From the NCBI GenBank assembly GCA_017626435.1, contig JAGAIR010000002.1, positions 62,001-126,000 on the forward strand: a stretch of DNA of 64,000 nucleotides. The letters are read 5' to 3'. Below are positions 24,537-34,627 of the stretch, piece by piece. Every line of letters starts with the position of its first letter. The stretch's first letter is position 1. This DNA comes from Lachnospiraceae bacterium. GTDB lineage: Bacteria > Bacillota_A > Clostridia > Lachnospirales > Lachnospiraceae. The notes beneath the pieces are model-generated. The model saw only the letters and a program-made list of their open reading frames with translations, did not search any database and was not told the DNA's origin. The position numbers and the translations under genes are program-made.

Positions 24537-26519
24537 ATGAATGAGTACACTGGAAAAGAGATTGTTGTTTTAGAAGGACTGGAGGCAGTGAGGAAACGCC
24601 CGGGTATGTATATTGGTTCTACCGGTTCCCGCGGATTGCACCATTTGATCTGGGAAATCCTGGATAACGCCATCGACGAACAGCTCGCTGGTTTTTGTTC
24701 AGAAATCAATATTACCCTGAAACGTGATGGCGGCATCTGCATCGAGGATAATGGCCGTGGGATTCCTGTAGATATCCATCCTACCAAGAAAATCCCTACT
24801 GTCCGGGTAGTTTACACGATCCTCCATGCAGGAGGTAAATTCAACAGTTCTGTCTATAAGGTATCCGGTGGTCTTCATGGAGTTGGTTCTTCTGTTGTCA
24901 ATGCCCTGTCCACCCATATGATTGTGGAAGTTCGCAGAAACGGTCTTGTTTACCGGGACGAATACGAAAACGGCGGCCACCCTGTTACCCCTCTGGAAAA
25001 GGGACAGCTTCCTTCTGTTGGAAAATGTGCAAAATCCAATACAGGAACAAAAGTCACTTTCTATCCAGATCCGGATATTTTTGAAACGGTTACTTTTAAA
25101 TCGGAAGTGATCAAGAAAAAATTAAAGGAAATTGCCTATTTAAATAAAAATCTGAAATTAAACTATAAAAACGAAAACGATGGGGAGGAAATCACCTATC
25201 AGGAGGAATTGGGAATCCAGAGCTTTGTGTCCTATATTAACCGGGAAGCCTCTGTGCTCCACGACACTCCGATATACATTGAAGGCAGCAGCGGTGATAT
25301 TGAAGTTGAAGTAGCTTTCCAGTATACCAACAGCTTTTCTGAACAGATCAATCCTTACTGTAACCGCATCAACGTAGTAGACGGCGGCACTCTGGTGACC
25401 GGTTTCAAAACAGCACTGACCCGTGTCATGAACCAGTACGCAAGAGAGCTGGGAGTTTTAAAGGACAAGGATGAAAATTTTGATGGAAAAGATATCCGAA
25501 ATGGTCTGGTTGCCATTATCTCTATTAAACATCCCGACCCACAGTTTGAGGGACAGACCAAGACAAAGCTTGGCAACACGGATGCCAAAAGTGCTGTGGA
25601 AGATGTATTCAGCACCGAGGTTCAGCGGTATTTTGATAAAAATGTAGAAGTCCTTCGTAAAATTCTGGATAATTCCCTAAAATCATATAACGCCCGTAAG
25701 GCAAGCGACAAAGCGCGGACTGCTGTATTAAAACAGCTAAATGATGTGGACACTAAAAGCAAACTGGCTGCCTGCACTTCAAAAAAGCCGGATGAATGCG
25801 AGGTATATATTGTGGAGGGTGACTCTGCCGGCGGTACTGTAAAAACAGCCAGAAACCGGAAAACCCAGGCGGTACTTCCTCTTCGCGGAAAGATTCTCAA
25901 TGTGGAAAAAGCTACGTTAGAAAAAATACTGTTGAATAATGAAATCAAATCTATGATTGCTGCATTTGGATGCGGCATTGGAGACGAATTTGATATTTCC
26001 AAGCTCCGCTATGATAAGATTATCATCCTTACTGATGCTGATGTAGACGGTGCCCATATCAGTACTCTGCTACTAACCTTTTTTTACCGCTTCATGCCGG
26101 AATTGATTTATGAGGGAAAAATCTACCGCGGTCTCCCACCTCTTTATAAGGTAGATTATGAACTTGCAAAAAAGAGTGCTGTACCTGTTGATGATAGCGA
26201 AACAGAGAAAGAAAAACAAAAAAAACGCGGCAGGAAAAAGTATTCCCAGTATGTGTTTAATGATTATGAACTGGAAAAATTCCGGAAGAATACGAATTAT
26301 AAGATTACTGGCATACAACGCTACAAAGGACTTGGGGAAATGGATGCCCAGCAGCTTTGGGAAACCACTCTTGATCCAGAGACACGTATCCTGGCACAGA
26401 TTTCCATCAATGACACGGTAGAGGCAGATGATGTAACTACCACCCTGATGAGCAGCAATGTTCCGCCAAGACGCCAGTTTATTATGGAAGAAGCCAGATA
26501 TGCCACTTTAGATATCTAG
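24537..26519 (+). CDS. parE: DNA topoisomerase IV subunit B (type IIA, ParE-type)
   Basis: 660 residues. RKRPGMYIGST and EILDNAIDE are the GHKL ATPase motifs, NGRGIPV and GGLHGVGSSVVNALS complete the site, and the TOPRIM domain has EGDSAGG and DADVDGAHI. GSTGSRGLHHLIWEILDNAIDE is closer to ParE than to GyrB forms, and the gene is paired with a parC-like gene 72 bases downstream rather than with recF. The enzyme would decatenate daughter chromosomes. AAAGGGAT precedes the ATG. Because some Clostridia carry a second gyrase-like pair, the ParE rather than GyrB name is likely but not proven. Confidence 0.82.
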   Translation: MNEYTGKEIVVLEGLEAVRKRPGMYIGSTGSRGLHHLIWEILDNAIDEQLAGFCSEINITLKRDGGICIEDNGRGIPVDIHPTKKIPTVRVVYTILHAGGKFNSSVYKVSGGLHGVGSSVVNALSTHMIVEVRRNGLVYRDEYENGGHPVTPLEKGQLPSVGKCAKSNTGTKVTFYPDPDIFETVTFKSEVIKKKLKEIAYLNKNLKLNYKNENDGEEITYQEELGIQSFVSYINREASVLHDTPIYIEGSSGDIEVEVAFQYTNSFSEQINPYCNRINVVDGGTLVTGFKTALTRVMNQYARELGVLKDKDENFDGKDIRNGLVAIISIKHPDPQFEGQTKTKLGNTDAKSAVEDVFSTEVQRYFDKNVEVLRKILDNSLKSYNARKASDKARTAVLKQLNDVDTKSKLAACTSKKPDECEVYIVEGDSAGGTVKTARNRKTQAVLPLRGKILNVEKATLEKILLNNEIKSMIAAFGCGIGDEFDISKLRYDKIIILTDADVDGAHISTLLLTFFYRFMPELIYEGKIYRGLPPLYKVDYELAKKSAVPVDDSETEKEKQKKRGRKKYSQYVFNDYELEKFRKNTNYKITGIQRYKGLGEMDAQQLWETTLDPETRILAQISINDTVEADDVTTTLMSSNVPPRRQFIMEEARYATLDI

Positions 26520-26591
26520 CCTTGAAATTAACATTCTTCTATAAAGCGTTTTTATTTTATTTGTATTGTTTATATAGGAAAGAGGTTTTAT

Positions 26592-28850
26592 ATGAAATCA
26601 GAAGATCAATCCATTATCCAATTAGACTTTTCCGAGGAAATGCGAAACTCTTATCGTGATTATGCAGTTAGTGTTATTATTTCCCGTGCCCTTCCAGATA
26701 TCCGGGATGGATTAAAGCCAGTACAGCGTCGTATTCTCTATGCAATGAACGAACTGGGTCTGTCTCCTGACAAACCACATAGAAAAAGTGCCCGTATTGT
26801 TGGTGATACCATGGGTAAATACCATCCTCATGGTGACAGCTCCATTTACGACGCTCTGGTACATATGACAGAAGAATTTTCTCTTTCTGTTCCTCTGGTA
26901 GATGGACACGGCAATTTTGGTTCCATCGATGGAGACAGTGCTGCAGCTATGCGTTACACAGAAGCAAGATTGTCGAATGGTGCTATGACAATGCTGGACA
27001 ATTTGGATAAAGGACTGGTTCCTTTTGGACCAAACTTTGATGAAAGTGAAAAGGAACCGCTTGTGCTGCCTGCCACTCTGCCTAATCTTCTGTTAAATGG
27101 AACAACTGGTATTGCTGTAGGCATGGCCACAAATATTCCACCTCACAATCCTTCCGAAGTCATTGACGGTATTATTGCTTATATGGATCATCCGGATATG
27201 ACCACCTATGAATTGATGAAATATATAAAGGGACCTGATTTTCCTACCGGCGCCATAATCACTAATGCAGATGAAATCCGCAGCATCTATGAAACCGGCG
27301 AAGGTAAACTGAAGATTCGTGCCAAAACGGAAATCGAGGACAGTGATTACGGCAGAAAAAATATTGTTATCACAGAAATCCCATACACCATTGCCGGCAA
27401 TAAACAAAAGCTTCTGGAATCTCTTGTAGCATTGACCAAGGACAAGGTGTTTGATGAAATCTATGATGTCCGTGACGAGTCCTCCAAGGAAGGGATCCGC
27501 GTTGTCATTGAAGTAAAAAAGGACCGGAATGTAGAAAATCTGCTGAATGGTCTGTACAAAAAAACTACCATGGAAGATACCTACGGTGTAAACTTCCTGG
27601 CTGTCAAGGATAACCAGCCTATTACCTTCACATTAAAGGGGATTATCGAAGAATTTATTCATTTTCAGGAAGAATTATATACCAAAGAATATGAACATCT
27701 GTTAGAAAAAGCAAATGCGCGCCTGGAAATTGTACAGGGACTGATCAAGGCTACCGATGTCATCGATCTGATCATTGAAATCCTGAGAGGAAGTAAATCT
27801 GTCAGACAGGCAAAGGACTGCCTGATTCATGGCACTACAGAAAATATTACATTTAAATCCCAGAAGTCTGAAATAGAAGCATCTACTTTAAATTTTACGG
27901 AACGTCAGGCAGATGCTATCCTTTCCATGCCATTGAGCAAACTGATTGGACTGGAGCTGCTGAAGCTCCATCAGGAAGGCGATTCCCTGAACAACAATAT
28001 TGCAGAGTATCAGGATATCCTCGGTAATCTTTCCAAATTGCACAGAGTCATAAAAGCCCGGCTGAAAGCTTATAAAAAGCAGTTTGGACGCCCAAGAAGA
28101 ACAGAGCTTTGCAATCTGACCGGAGCAAATTATGTGGAGGTTATCAAGGAGGAAGACATCTATGTTCTGATAGACCGGTTCGGCTACACCAAATCCACAG
28201 ATGCTGCAAGCTATAGCCGTATCGCACCAGAAACCTTACAGGAATTTACCCACATTGTCACCATGAAAAACACTGATAAATTATGTATCTTCACCAATGA
28301 AGGGAATATGTATCAGGTTAAGGCAATGAATATTCCCCGTGGAAAAGCAAAGGATAAAGGAACCCTGATTCACAACCTCTGCAAAATGAACAACAGCGAA
28401 GATGCACTTCTCTATATCGCGTTTGAAGACTTATTTGAGTCACAGCTTCTGTTTGTCACTAAAAATGGGTTTATTAAACAGGTATCAGGAATTGAGTTTG
28501 AAACAAACCGTTCCATGGTGGCAGCAACAAAACTGGACAAAGACGATGCTTTGTCGGCTGTCTGCCAGATTACTATGGAAGATGCCCTGAGCAGTGACCG
28601 TAAAGTAGTTCTCATTACCAGAAAGGGGCTTTCCCTTGGCTTTCCACTGCTGGAGGTCAATGAATATAAAAAGACCAGCCGCGGTGTAAAGGGAATTACT
28701 CTGACCAAGGATGATGAAGTTGCCTTTGCGGGACTGGCTGCTCCTGACAAAGAGGTTATGACCTTTGACGGAAAACACTACAATGTCAAAAAAATAAAAC
28801 TGCGCAAGCGGGCGGATAAGCCACAAAAAGCACAGATTTTGATAAAGTAG
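26592..28850 (+). CDS. parC: DNA topoisomerase IV subunit A (type IIA, ParC-type)
   Basis: 752 residues. [22 protein letters not shown], the quinolone-resistance region [13 protein letters not shown], and [12 protein letters not shown] with the catalytic tyrosine are all present. The Ser and Asp positions that change in fluoroquinolone resistance (E. coli GyrA 83 and 87) are the sensitive residues. The C-terminal DNA-wrapping beta-pinwheel includes [11 protein letters not shown], a weak form of the GyrA box, which favours ParC. GAAAGAGG precedes the ATG. It forms an operon with parE and ends before a strong terminator. Confidence 0.83.
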   Translation: MKSEDQSIIQLDFSEEMRNSYRDYAVSVIISRALPDIRDGLKPVQRRILYAMNELGLSPDKPHRKSARIVGDTMGKYHPHGDSSIYDALVHMTEEFSLSVPLVDGHGNFGSIDGDSAAAMRYTEARLSNGAMTMLDNLDKGLVPFGPNFDESEKEPLVLPATLPNLLLNGTTGIAVGMATNIPPHNPSEVIDGIIAYMDHPDMTTYELMKYIKGPDFPTGAIITNADEIRSIYETGEGKLKIRAKTEIEDSDYGRKNIVITEIPYTIAGNKQKLLESLVALTKDKVFDEIYDVRDESSKEGIRVVIEVKKDRNVENLLNGLYKKTTMEDTYGVNFLAVKDNQPITFTLKGIIEEFIHFQEELYTKEYEHLLEKANARLEIVQGLIKATDVIDLIIEILRGSKSVRQAKDCLIHGTTENITFKSQKSEIEASTLNFTERQADAILSMPLSKLIGLELLKLHQEGDSLNNNIAEYQDILGNLSKLHRVIKARLKAYKKQFGRPRRTELCNLTGANYVEVIKEEDIYVLIDRFGYTKSTDAASYSRIAPETLQEFTHIVTMKNTDKLCIFTNEGNMYQVKAMNIPRGKAKDKGTLIHNLCKMNNSEDALLYIAFEDLFESQLLFVTKNGFIKQVSGIEFETNRSMVAATKLDKDDALSAVCQITMEDALSSDRKVVLITRKGLSLGFPLLEVNEYKKTSRGVKGITLTKDDEVAFAGLAAPDKEVMTFDGKHYNVKKIKLRKRADKPQKAQILIK

Positions 28851-28930
28851 GCTCCTTTCCTCTTTGAGCAGAATGAATCCATAAAAACAATTGAAGCTAC
28901 AAGCTTCATACCCGTCATAAATACAAAAGA

Positions 28931-28972
28931 AGGTCTCCCCAATGATATGACCCATTGAAGAGACCTTTTTCT
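28931..28972 (+). terminator. Intrinsic terminator of parE-parC
   Basis: AGGTCTC at 28931 pairs with GAGACCT ending at 28966, with an inner CAATG/CATTG stem, followed by TTTTTCT. It lies 80 bases after the parC stop. Confidence 0.85.
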
Positions 28973-29093
28973 ATATAAGATTATTATTTTTTTACTGTAA
29001 AAACATTCTCAACTAAGAATATTATACTTTACTTTAACTACTTGATTCACGCCGTACAGTTTGTCCTCATAAAACAAAACTGTCTTCCATATT

Positions 29094-29681
29094 TTATATG
29101 GCAACTGAAACTTGAGAATCCTGCATCTGCTTCTCCAGATATAATAAAATTGCATCTACTACGGTATGACAAAGCTCTATGATATATTCACAATCACGTT
29201 TCACGACACTCTCTGCCGCCGTATAAATCTCATGCATTCTGCGAACAAAAGCAAGTATCTCATCCGGAGTATGAACCGTTTCCCCTAAACGCTTCTTAAC
29301 TGCTTCTGGACTATGGACATAGGAACGAATTTTTTTCTTTAATTCTTCCTCATAGATACAATGATCTTTTAACTTCCCAGGGTAATTAGCGTTATGCGGA
29401 AACGTAAAGTAATCCGAAACATAATGGGTAATCACTCCTAAATGTCTGCAAAAATAACTGTTCGCACCCTTTTTCGGGTCAAAATGTGATACCAGTTTCT
29501 TAACTTCTTTCTCCAAAACCTGAAAGGAATCCTCCATTGTATGCTTACGTACCAGAAAAGAAGGTACACAGTCCGGCAATATACTGCCCATGTAAAAGGA
29601 ACCTTTATGCCGTTTTAAAGAACTCATTCCCTCACTGTTCATCAGATACCAGGCCAATGAAATATGGGATTTTTTTCGCAT
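29094..29681 (-). CDS. Zinc-dependent phospholipase C-like protein
   Basis: 195 residues from the ATG at 29681, which has AAGGAGGTGG upstream; the longer frame to 29777 lacks an SD. HISLAWYLM, SFYMGSILPDCVPSF, and the cluster HLGVITHYVSDYFTFPHN give the His/Asp zinc-ligand pattern of the zinc-dependent phospholipase C / S1-P1 nuclease fold. No signal peptide is visible, so unlike clostridial alpha-toxin it appears cytoplasmic; such housekeeping paralogs are common in Lachnospiraceae and have no known substrate. It has its own sigma-A promoter (29765-29793). Confidence 0.8.
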   Translation of the reverse strand: MRKKSHISLAWYLMNSEGMSSLKRHKGSFYMGSILPDCVPSFLVRKHTMEDSFQVLEKEVKKLVSHFDPKKGANSYFCRHLGVITHYVSDYFTFPHNANYPGKLKDHCIYEEELKKKIRSYVHSPEAVKKRLGETVHTPDEILAFVRRMHEIYTAAESVVKRDCEYIIELCHTVVDAILLYLEKQMQDSQVSVAI

Positions 29682-29764
29682 ATCCACCTCCTTTTTGGAT
29701 ATACACATCTTCTGCCGCCTTATCGGAATCTGTACAGCAGGTGCATATCCTTTTGTTAGTTCTA

Positions 29765-29793
29765 ATTGTATACACAATTCTCAAAAAATGCAA
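29765..29793 (-). promoter_or_regulatory. Sigma-A promoter of the zinc-dependent phospholipase C-like gene
   Basis: On the minus strand TTGCAT (29788-29793), 17 bases, TACAAT (29765-29770). It is 84 bases upstream of the gene start. Confidence 0.65.
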
Positions 29794-29910
29794 TAGTTTT
29801 CTGATATTTTTTATTTTTTTCTAAAATTAACAGAATTTTACCTTGATTCTATTTTTTTACACATGCCCTTCCTAATACGAAAAATTTCCGAAGCTCTGGA
29901 GAGGGAAATC

Positions 29911-29940
29911 TTGACAATATATACATAGCTATTGTAAAAT
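29911..29940 (+). promoter_or_regulatory. Sigma-A promoter of the CBS-domain membrane protein
   Basis: Perfect -35 TTGACA (29911-29916), 18 bases, then TAAAAT (29935-29940). It is 50 bases upstream of the TTG start at 29990. Confidence 0.7.
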
Positions 29941-29989
29941 GAGAAGCGCAACATAATAAAATATACTATATTATTAAGGAGTTGATTTT

Positions 29990-31318
29990 TTGGATTCAAG
30001 TGACGCCTCGCAGATATTAATTTTACTTATTCTGCTGTTACTCTCTGCTTTTTTTTCTTCCGCAGAGACGTGTCTGACAACTGTAAACAAAATGCGTATG
30101 AAAACCATGGCAGAGGAGCAGGTAAGAAATGCAAACACTGTCCTGAAGCTGATCGAGCAACCTACACAGTTACTTAGCGCCATCTTAATTGGAAATAATG
30201 TTGTAAATCTTACAGCATCATCTCTGACCACATCTTTTGCGATACATCTGGCACAAAAGAATGGACTTTCCAGCTATTCCAGTGCCTGGGTGGGAATTGC
30301 AACCGGTATTCTTACCGTTGTTATCTTGATTTTTGGCGAAATTGTACCAAAATCTCTTGCAACGGTCAATTCAGAAAAAATGGCACTTATTTATGCAAAA
30401 CCGATTTATGCATTAACAACGGTATTACGTCCAGTCGCTTTTATAATGAATGGAATTTCTAATGGACTGCTTCGGCTTTTCCATATAGACCCCTCCCATC
30501 AGCCGACAATTACGGAAAACGAACTGAGAACGATTGTAGACGTAAGTCATGAGGAAGGTGTTATCGAAAGCGAAGAACGTGAGATGATCACCAACGTGGT
30601 AGATTTTGGTGACTCACTTGCCAAAGATGTCATGGTTCCTAAAATGGATGTGGAATTTGCCAGCATTGATCTGACATATGAAGAATTAATCTCCTGTTAT
30701 TCCAAAGAGAAATTCACGCGTATGCCTGTATATAAGGAAAGCCGTGACAACATTGTCGGAATCATCAATCTGAAGGATCTCTTTTTCTATCAGGGTTCCA
30801 AAACGAATTTTGATATTTCCGATGTCATGAGAGAACCGTATTTTACTTATGAATATAAAAAGATTTCTGAATTGTTTTTTGAAATGAAGCAGGAATCCAT
30901 TCCTATGGCCATTGTTTTGGATGAATATGGTGCCACAGCAGGTCTTCTTACCATAGAAGATTTAATCGAAGAAATCGTTGGTGAAATCCGTGATGAGTAT
31001 GATGCCAATGAAGAAGATGAAATCACCAAAGTTGATGATTCTACCTATATTATGTTAGGCGTAGCCAAACTGGATGATATTGACGATAAGCTTGGTATTA
31101 AAATAGAATCTGAGGATTACGATTCTATCGCTGGTCATGTTATCAACCTTCTGGATCATTTTCCGGATGCCGGAGAAACCATTTCTGACCAGTTTGCAGA
31201 ATATACTGTTGTAGAAGCTGCAAAAAATAGAATTGACAAGGTGAAAGTACATTTACTACCACCGGATGATCTGGAGGATAATTCCCATGAGGAAGAGGAC
31301 AAAGAAGAAGCCATTTAG
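29990..31318 (+). CDS. CNNM/CorC-type membrane protein (HlyC/CorC family)
   Basis: 442 residues from a TTG start; AAGGAG lies eight bases upstream and no ATG is nearby. The N-terminal DUF21/CNNM region has about four membrane spans (ILILLILLLLSAFFSSAET, LSAILIGNNVVNLTASS, ILTVVILIFGEIVPKSLA, AFIMNGISNGLL). Two CBS domains follow (VMVPKMDVEFASIDL, VMREPYFTYE) and then a CorC_HlyC domain. The family exports or balances Mg2+/Co2+ and is often mislabelled hemolysin. The C-terminus is acidic. It is a single-gene unit between its own promoter and terminator. Confidence 0.9.
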   Translation: MDSSDASQILILLILLLLSAFFSSAETCLTTVNKMRMKTMAEEQVRNANTVLKLIEQPTQLLSAILIGNNVVNLTASSLTTSFAIHLAQKNGLSSYSSAWVGIATGILTVVILIFGEIVPKSLATVNSEKMALIYAKPIYALTTVLRPVAFIMNGISNGLLRLFHIDPSHQPTITENELRTIVDVSHEEGVIESEEREMITNVVDFGDSLAKDVMVPKMDVEFASIDLTYEELISCYSKEKFTRMPVYKESRDNIVGIINLKDLFFYQGSKTNFDISDVMREPYFTYEYKKISELFFEMKQESIPMAIVLDEYGATAGLLTIEDLIEEIVGEIRDEYDANEEDEITKVDDSTYIMLGVAKLDDIDDKLGIKIESEDYDSIAGHVINLLDHFPDAGETISDQFAEYTVVEAAKNRIDKVKVHLLPPDDLEDNSHEEEDKEEAI

Positions 31319-31354
31319 TTCATTGCAGCCATAAACGCAGATAACATACAAATC

Positions 31355-31410
31355 AAAATGCACCTTACAGACTAGACAAACCATCTATTATCTGAGGTGC
31401 ATTTTTTATA
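31355..31410 (+). terminator. Intrinsic terminator
   Basis: AATGCACCT (from 31357) pairs with AGGTGCATT (31395-31403), with an extra CAGA/TCTG inner stem, followed by TTTTTT. It ends the CBS-protein transcript, and because the opposite arm starts with AAAA it may also work for the minus-strand gene ending at 31438. Confidence 0.8.
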
Positions 31411-31437
31411 TTGTTTTAAATTCCGGATGCATTTATA

Positions 31438-33270
31438 TCAACAATCACGAAATTCACACTGCTCTACCTTATGCCCCGCACTTCTGTCAATGGCACCATC
31501 TGCCAGATCAGAAACACATCGAATAAACTGACAGTTCCGAATTAATCCTTTTTTCCCCAACATCATCACACCGGCACCACTTTTCCCTCGGCAATTGACA
31601 AATTGACATTCCTGAATAGTCCCGCCCTGACAATGTATTCCACCATCCTGACAATAATTAAAAGTACATTTGCTGATTTGAGGTGCCAATGCATTAAAAA
31701 CAGCTCTACCACCTTTCATATTACAGAATAAGGCATCTTCTATTTCTATTCTGGTTCCAGAAGCAAAAATCCCTCCATGCTCCCCCATTCCGTCTAATGT
31801 GCATCGGCGCAACTGACATCCTCTGCCATGGTCAGCTATGATCATATCCTTCTGTTCCATCTGCCCGCTGATCATCCGGACATTCTCTATCTCCAGTCTG
31901 CCCCTGCAACGGATTGGATGCCTCAGATAAACTACTGCATCATGTATTCTGAGACAGCCTTGTGGAAAAACGTCTATCTCACAGTCTAAAATAGTAGATA
32001 TTCCTATCTCATATGCGGACTCTATATCCAATCCCTTGTTATCAGAAAGATATTGTATTGTCTCTTCCCCCTCTGGAAAGCATTCCTGATAGGACAATCC
32101 TTTGATTTTCCCCGCAAGAGAACCAACATAATAGACAGCAGCACCATACTCTGAGACATAACACTTTTCAAAACTGCACTCTGTAACTTCCATCGGCTCC
32201 ACACCGAAAACGGCCCCACCCTTTCTTGCCTCACAATGACGGAAACGGCAGTTTATAATACGGGTCTGTCCACCACGTATCATAACGGCTCCTCCATCCT
32301 CCGGTGAATAGCAGTGATGAAAATAGCATCCTTGTATTTCCAACCGCTTGCCCCAAAAACGGACAGCGGCTCCTCTGGTGGTTTGATATATTTCGCTCTC
32401 CCTAATCAAGACTCTGCCATCCTGAGCCCTTATAAACATTCCCTGGTTTCTACAATCTATTTCACTATGGATGATCTTAACCATCCCATCACTGCGAATA
32501 TTGATGCACGCCCGATGACTGTCACTTTTTCGCACAATCCGGCTATGTTCTATAATCAATTCACCGCCCTCCAGTGCGATATTCCCGTAAATCCTTACAA
32601 CTGCCCTGTCAAAAATCAGCCGCATTCCTGGTCTTAACACCAAATCCTCTTCAATCAGACAACGGTCTACCAAACGCAGTACCTGCTGTTCTTCCAGACA
32701 TTTCTGTGTACAGGTGTATGTATCATACAATGTCATCAGATAATATTTTAAATCCATCAGGGAAATTTCCATATTCTCTCTTTCCATCATGCGGTAAACG
32801 CTTCTGCACATTCCCTCATTTTCTTCATATGCTGCCTGGATAAACTGCTGGAATATATTCATATATAACTCCGGAATGTCTAACATCCTGGAAAAAAGCT
32901 GCAAAAATTCGGCCTCCTCCTGACCGAGTTCTTCATCCCCAACGCTGACATTAAACAGATCCAGCATTAAAAAATAGCGTTTCGCTCCCGGCTCTGTCTG
33001 AGAATAGAGATAATCCATCACCTCTGCTGCATCCTTTGATAACTCCATCGCCTTACTCACCTGGTTAGAATCCAGACCAAGTCCTTTATATAACAACCTC
33101 TCTAATTCAAAATTATATAATACACCTCTCTCATGATCCATTTCAGCCTGCATAATCACTGCAGCACAGTAATAAATCTTAAAGGATACTGGCTCGAAAT
33201 ACAGTGGATGCTTTGGTGTGATCCATTCTTTCTTTTTATAATGGAATTTTGTCAGATTTCCTATCAGCAT
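31438..33270 (-). CDS. Right-handed beta-helix protein with helical N-terminal domain (paralog A)
   Basis: 610 residues from the ATG at 33270, with GGGAGGG upstream. No signal peptide or anchor, so probably cytoplasmic. Residues ~30-200 are helical with an acidic segment DEELGQEEAEFLQLFSRMLDIPE that recalls TerB-like domains. From ~215 on there are about 15 beta-helix coils: short strands ending in Cys/Asn-rich turns, for example ITRF-like repeats IINCRFRHCEARKGGAV, VTECSFEKC, ISKCTFNYCQDGG, IQECQFVNCRGKSGAGV. No catalytic set of a polysaccharide lyase is evident. It follows its paralog at 33319-34509. The function is unknown; the ParA-like gene upstream suggests a spatially organised cytoplasmic assembly. 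Confidence 0.75.
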   Translation of the reverse strand: MLIGNLTKFHYKKKEWITPKHPLYFEPVSFKIYYCAAVIMQAEMDHERGVLYNFELERLLYKGLGLDSNQVSKAMELSKDAAEVMDYLYSQTEPGAKRYFLMLDLFNVSVGDEELGQEEAEFLQLFSRMLDIPELYMNIFQQFIQAAYEENEGMCRSVYRMMERENMEISLMDLKYYLMTLYDTYTCTQKCLEEQQVLRLVDRCLIEEDLVLRPGMRLIFDRAVVRIYGNIALEGGELIIEHSRIVRKSDSHRACINIRSDGMVKIIHSEIDCRNQGMFIRAQDGRVLIRESEIYQTTRGAAVRFWGKRLEIQGCYFHHCYSPEDGGAVMIRGGQTRIINCRFRHCEARKGGAVFGVEPMEVTECSFEKCYVSEYGAAVYYVGSLAGKIKGLSYQECFPEGEETIQYLSDNKGLDIESAYEIGISTILDCEIDVFPQGCLRIHDAVVYLRHPIRCRGRLEIENVRMISGQMEQKDMIIADHGRGCQLRRCTLDGMGEHGGIFASGTRIEIEDALFCNMKGGRAVFNALAPQISKCTFNYCQDGGIHCQGGTIQECQFVNCRGKSGAGVMMLGKKGLIRNCQFIRCVSDLADGAIDRSAGHKVEQCEFRDC

Positions 33271-33318
33271 ATGCCCTCCCTTCTGTACACTAAGCAAAAC
33301 TTATTCCCATCAGGCCTG

Positions 33319-34509
33319 TCAGGAAAGAAGATTAAAAAAATCACTTCCTTCCGGAAGGCAGTCCTGACAACTGCATTCCATGACATTCTGTCCCAACTTC
33401 TGATGTTTAAAATACACTGCGTTCCCCAGATATTTTGCCTGGCATCTCAAAAAAGTACACTGTTGCACAAAAACCTCCCCAATCGATTCTGAACTGATGG
33501 CACCTCCATACTCCGCACTGGCATCCTTAAAATCGCATTGAATGATCTTTGCCTGAGCAGAACCAGACAACCCAATCATTCCTTTCGTACCCTGTTGGAA
33601 ATGAGTGTGAGATATTTTGATAGACTGTCCAGAAAATACAACCGCTCTCTCCACTGCCGTATGTCTGAACCAACTTTCCTCTATCAACAATCTCCCCATA
33701 TTCTGCCATAGCACACCACACTGGTTATGACAGTCAATCATTGTATCAACGATTGTAACAACTGCTGTATCTCTCAACATAAGCCAAAACGGAGCATGAC
33801 AGGATAGTACATAAATCTCTCCGTGATCAATCTGGACCCTGCCACCATTTACCTGAATACATCCCTGCATTTTCAGAACAGCCCCCTGAATCAATAGAGA
33901 GCCGCCTCTCTCCACGATCATATCTCCATGAATTTGAGTCGGTTTATCCAAAATGACAGTCTTGCCGGCAGGAATCACCAGACCTTCGTATTCTTCCTCC
34001 ATGATAAATCCTGGGTAAAACCAAGTAAGAAAATCATAACGGATCACATATCCCTCTTCCATAAAACACTGACTGGCTTTTCGCGCACGATCCATATCCT
34101 GTTCTTCCGCAGCATGGGAAAATTCCTGAAAAAAGATCCTTTCCATGGCAGACAATTGAAACACCTGCAAATAATTCTCTAACACCTGGCTGCAATAGGA
34201 CTTTGCCCAGGAAGTACGTTTTAATATCTGGTACAGATCCATCACAAAACAATACTGCTCTTCTTTGTTGCTGATCGTAACAAACACATCCTCTATCCGG
34301 CGTTCAAAATGATTATTGATATCTATTAAGATTTTCTGTCTATCTTCTTCCGGCAGTGCAATCTGTTCTAAAACTTCATAAAAATAATCCTGCGTCTCAG
34401 TGATGGCCTTCATATGCCCCATAGACATAACACCAAGCCCAAAACAATAAATATATTTAAACCGATTGTCCTTGTTCCTGAATGGATGATACTTTTTCCC
34501 CAATAACAT
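33319..34509 (-). CDS. Right-handed beta-helix protein with helical N-terminal domain (paralog B)
   Basis: 396 residues from the ATG at 34509, with AGGAGGGGAGGGG upstream; the frame to 34608 has no better start. Residues ~25-190 are helical with a TerB-like acidic stretch (ITETQDYFYEVLEQIALPEEDRQKI). From ~205 the chain turns into beta-helix coils (LVIPAGKTVILDKPTQIHGDMIVERGG, IIQCDFKDASAEYGGAI, VQQCTFLRCQAKYLGNAV). The hinge region VIPAGKTVILDKPTQIHG aligns with VLRPGMRLIFDRAVVRIYG of paralog A. No export signal. It is shorter than paralog A by roughly ten coils. Unknown function. Confidence 0.75.
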   Translation of the reverse strand: MLLGKKYHPFRNKDNRFKYIYCFGLGVMSMGHMKAITETQDYFYEVLEQIALPEEDRQKILIDINNHFERRIEDVFVTISNKEEQYCFVMDLYQILKRTSWAKSYCSQVLENYLQVFQLSAMERIFFQEFSHAAEEQDMDRARKASQCFMEEGYVIRYDFLTWFYPGFIMEEEYEGLVIPAGKTVILDKPTQIHGDMIVERGGSLLIQGAVLKMQGCIQVNGGRVQIDHGEIYVLSCHAPFWLMLRDTAVVTIVDTMIDCHNQCGVLWQNMGRLLIEESWFRHTAVERAVVFSGQSIKISHTHFQQGTKGMIGLSGSAQAKIIQCDFKDASAEYGGAISSESIGEVFVQQCTFLRCQAKYLGNAVYFKHQKLGQNVMECSCQDCLPEGSDFFNLLS

Positions 34510-34627
34510 CCCCTCCCCTCCTGTCCCGAAACAACTTCGAGAGCAGTTTTCCGTTTTTGTTTCTTTTATTATATACCGACCAGAGAAGGTATGACAAGCT
34601 AATATCACAGGTTTCTTTCCTTTGCAT

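Noticed and set aside
24537..28850. Reading the topoisomerase pair as gyrB-gyrA
   Set aside because: The B-subunit ATPase block is closer to ParE, the GyrA box is degenerate, and replication-origin neighbours such as recF or dnaN are missing. A second gyrase-like pair remains possible.
34510..34608. N-terminal extension of beta-helix paralog B
   Set aside because: The extension is Cys-rich and overlaps the strong SD of the ATG at 34509.
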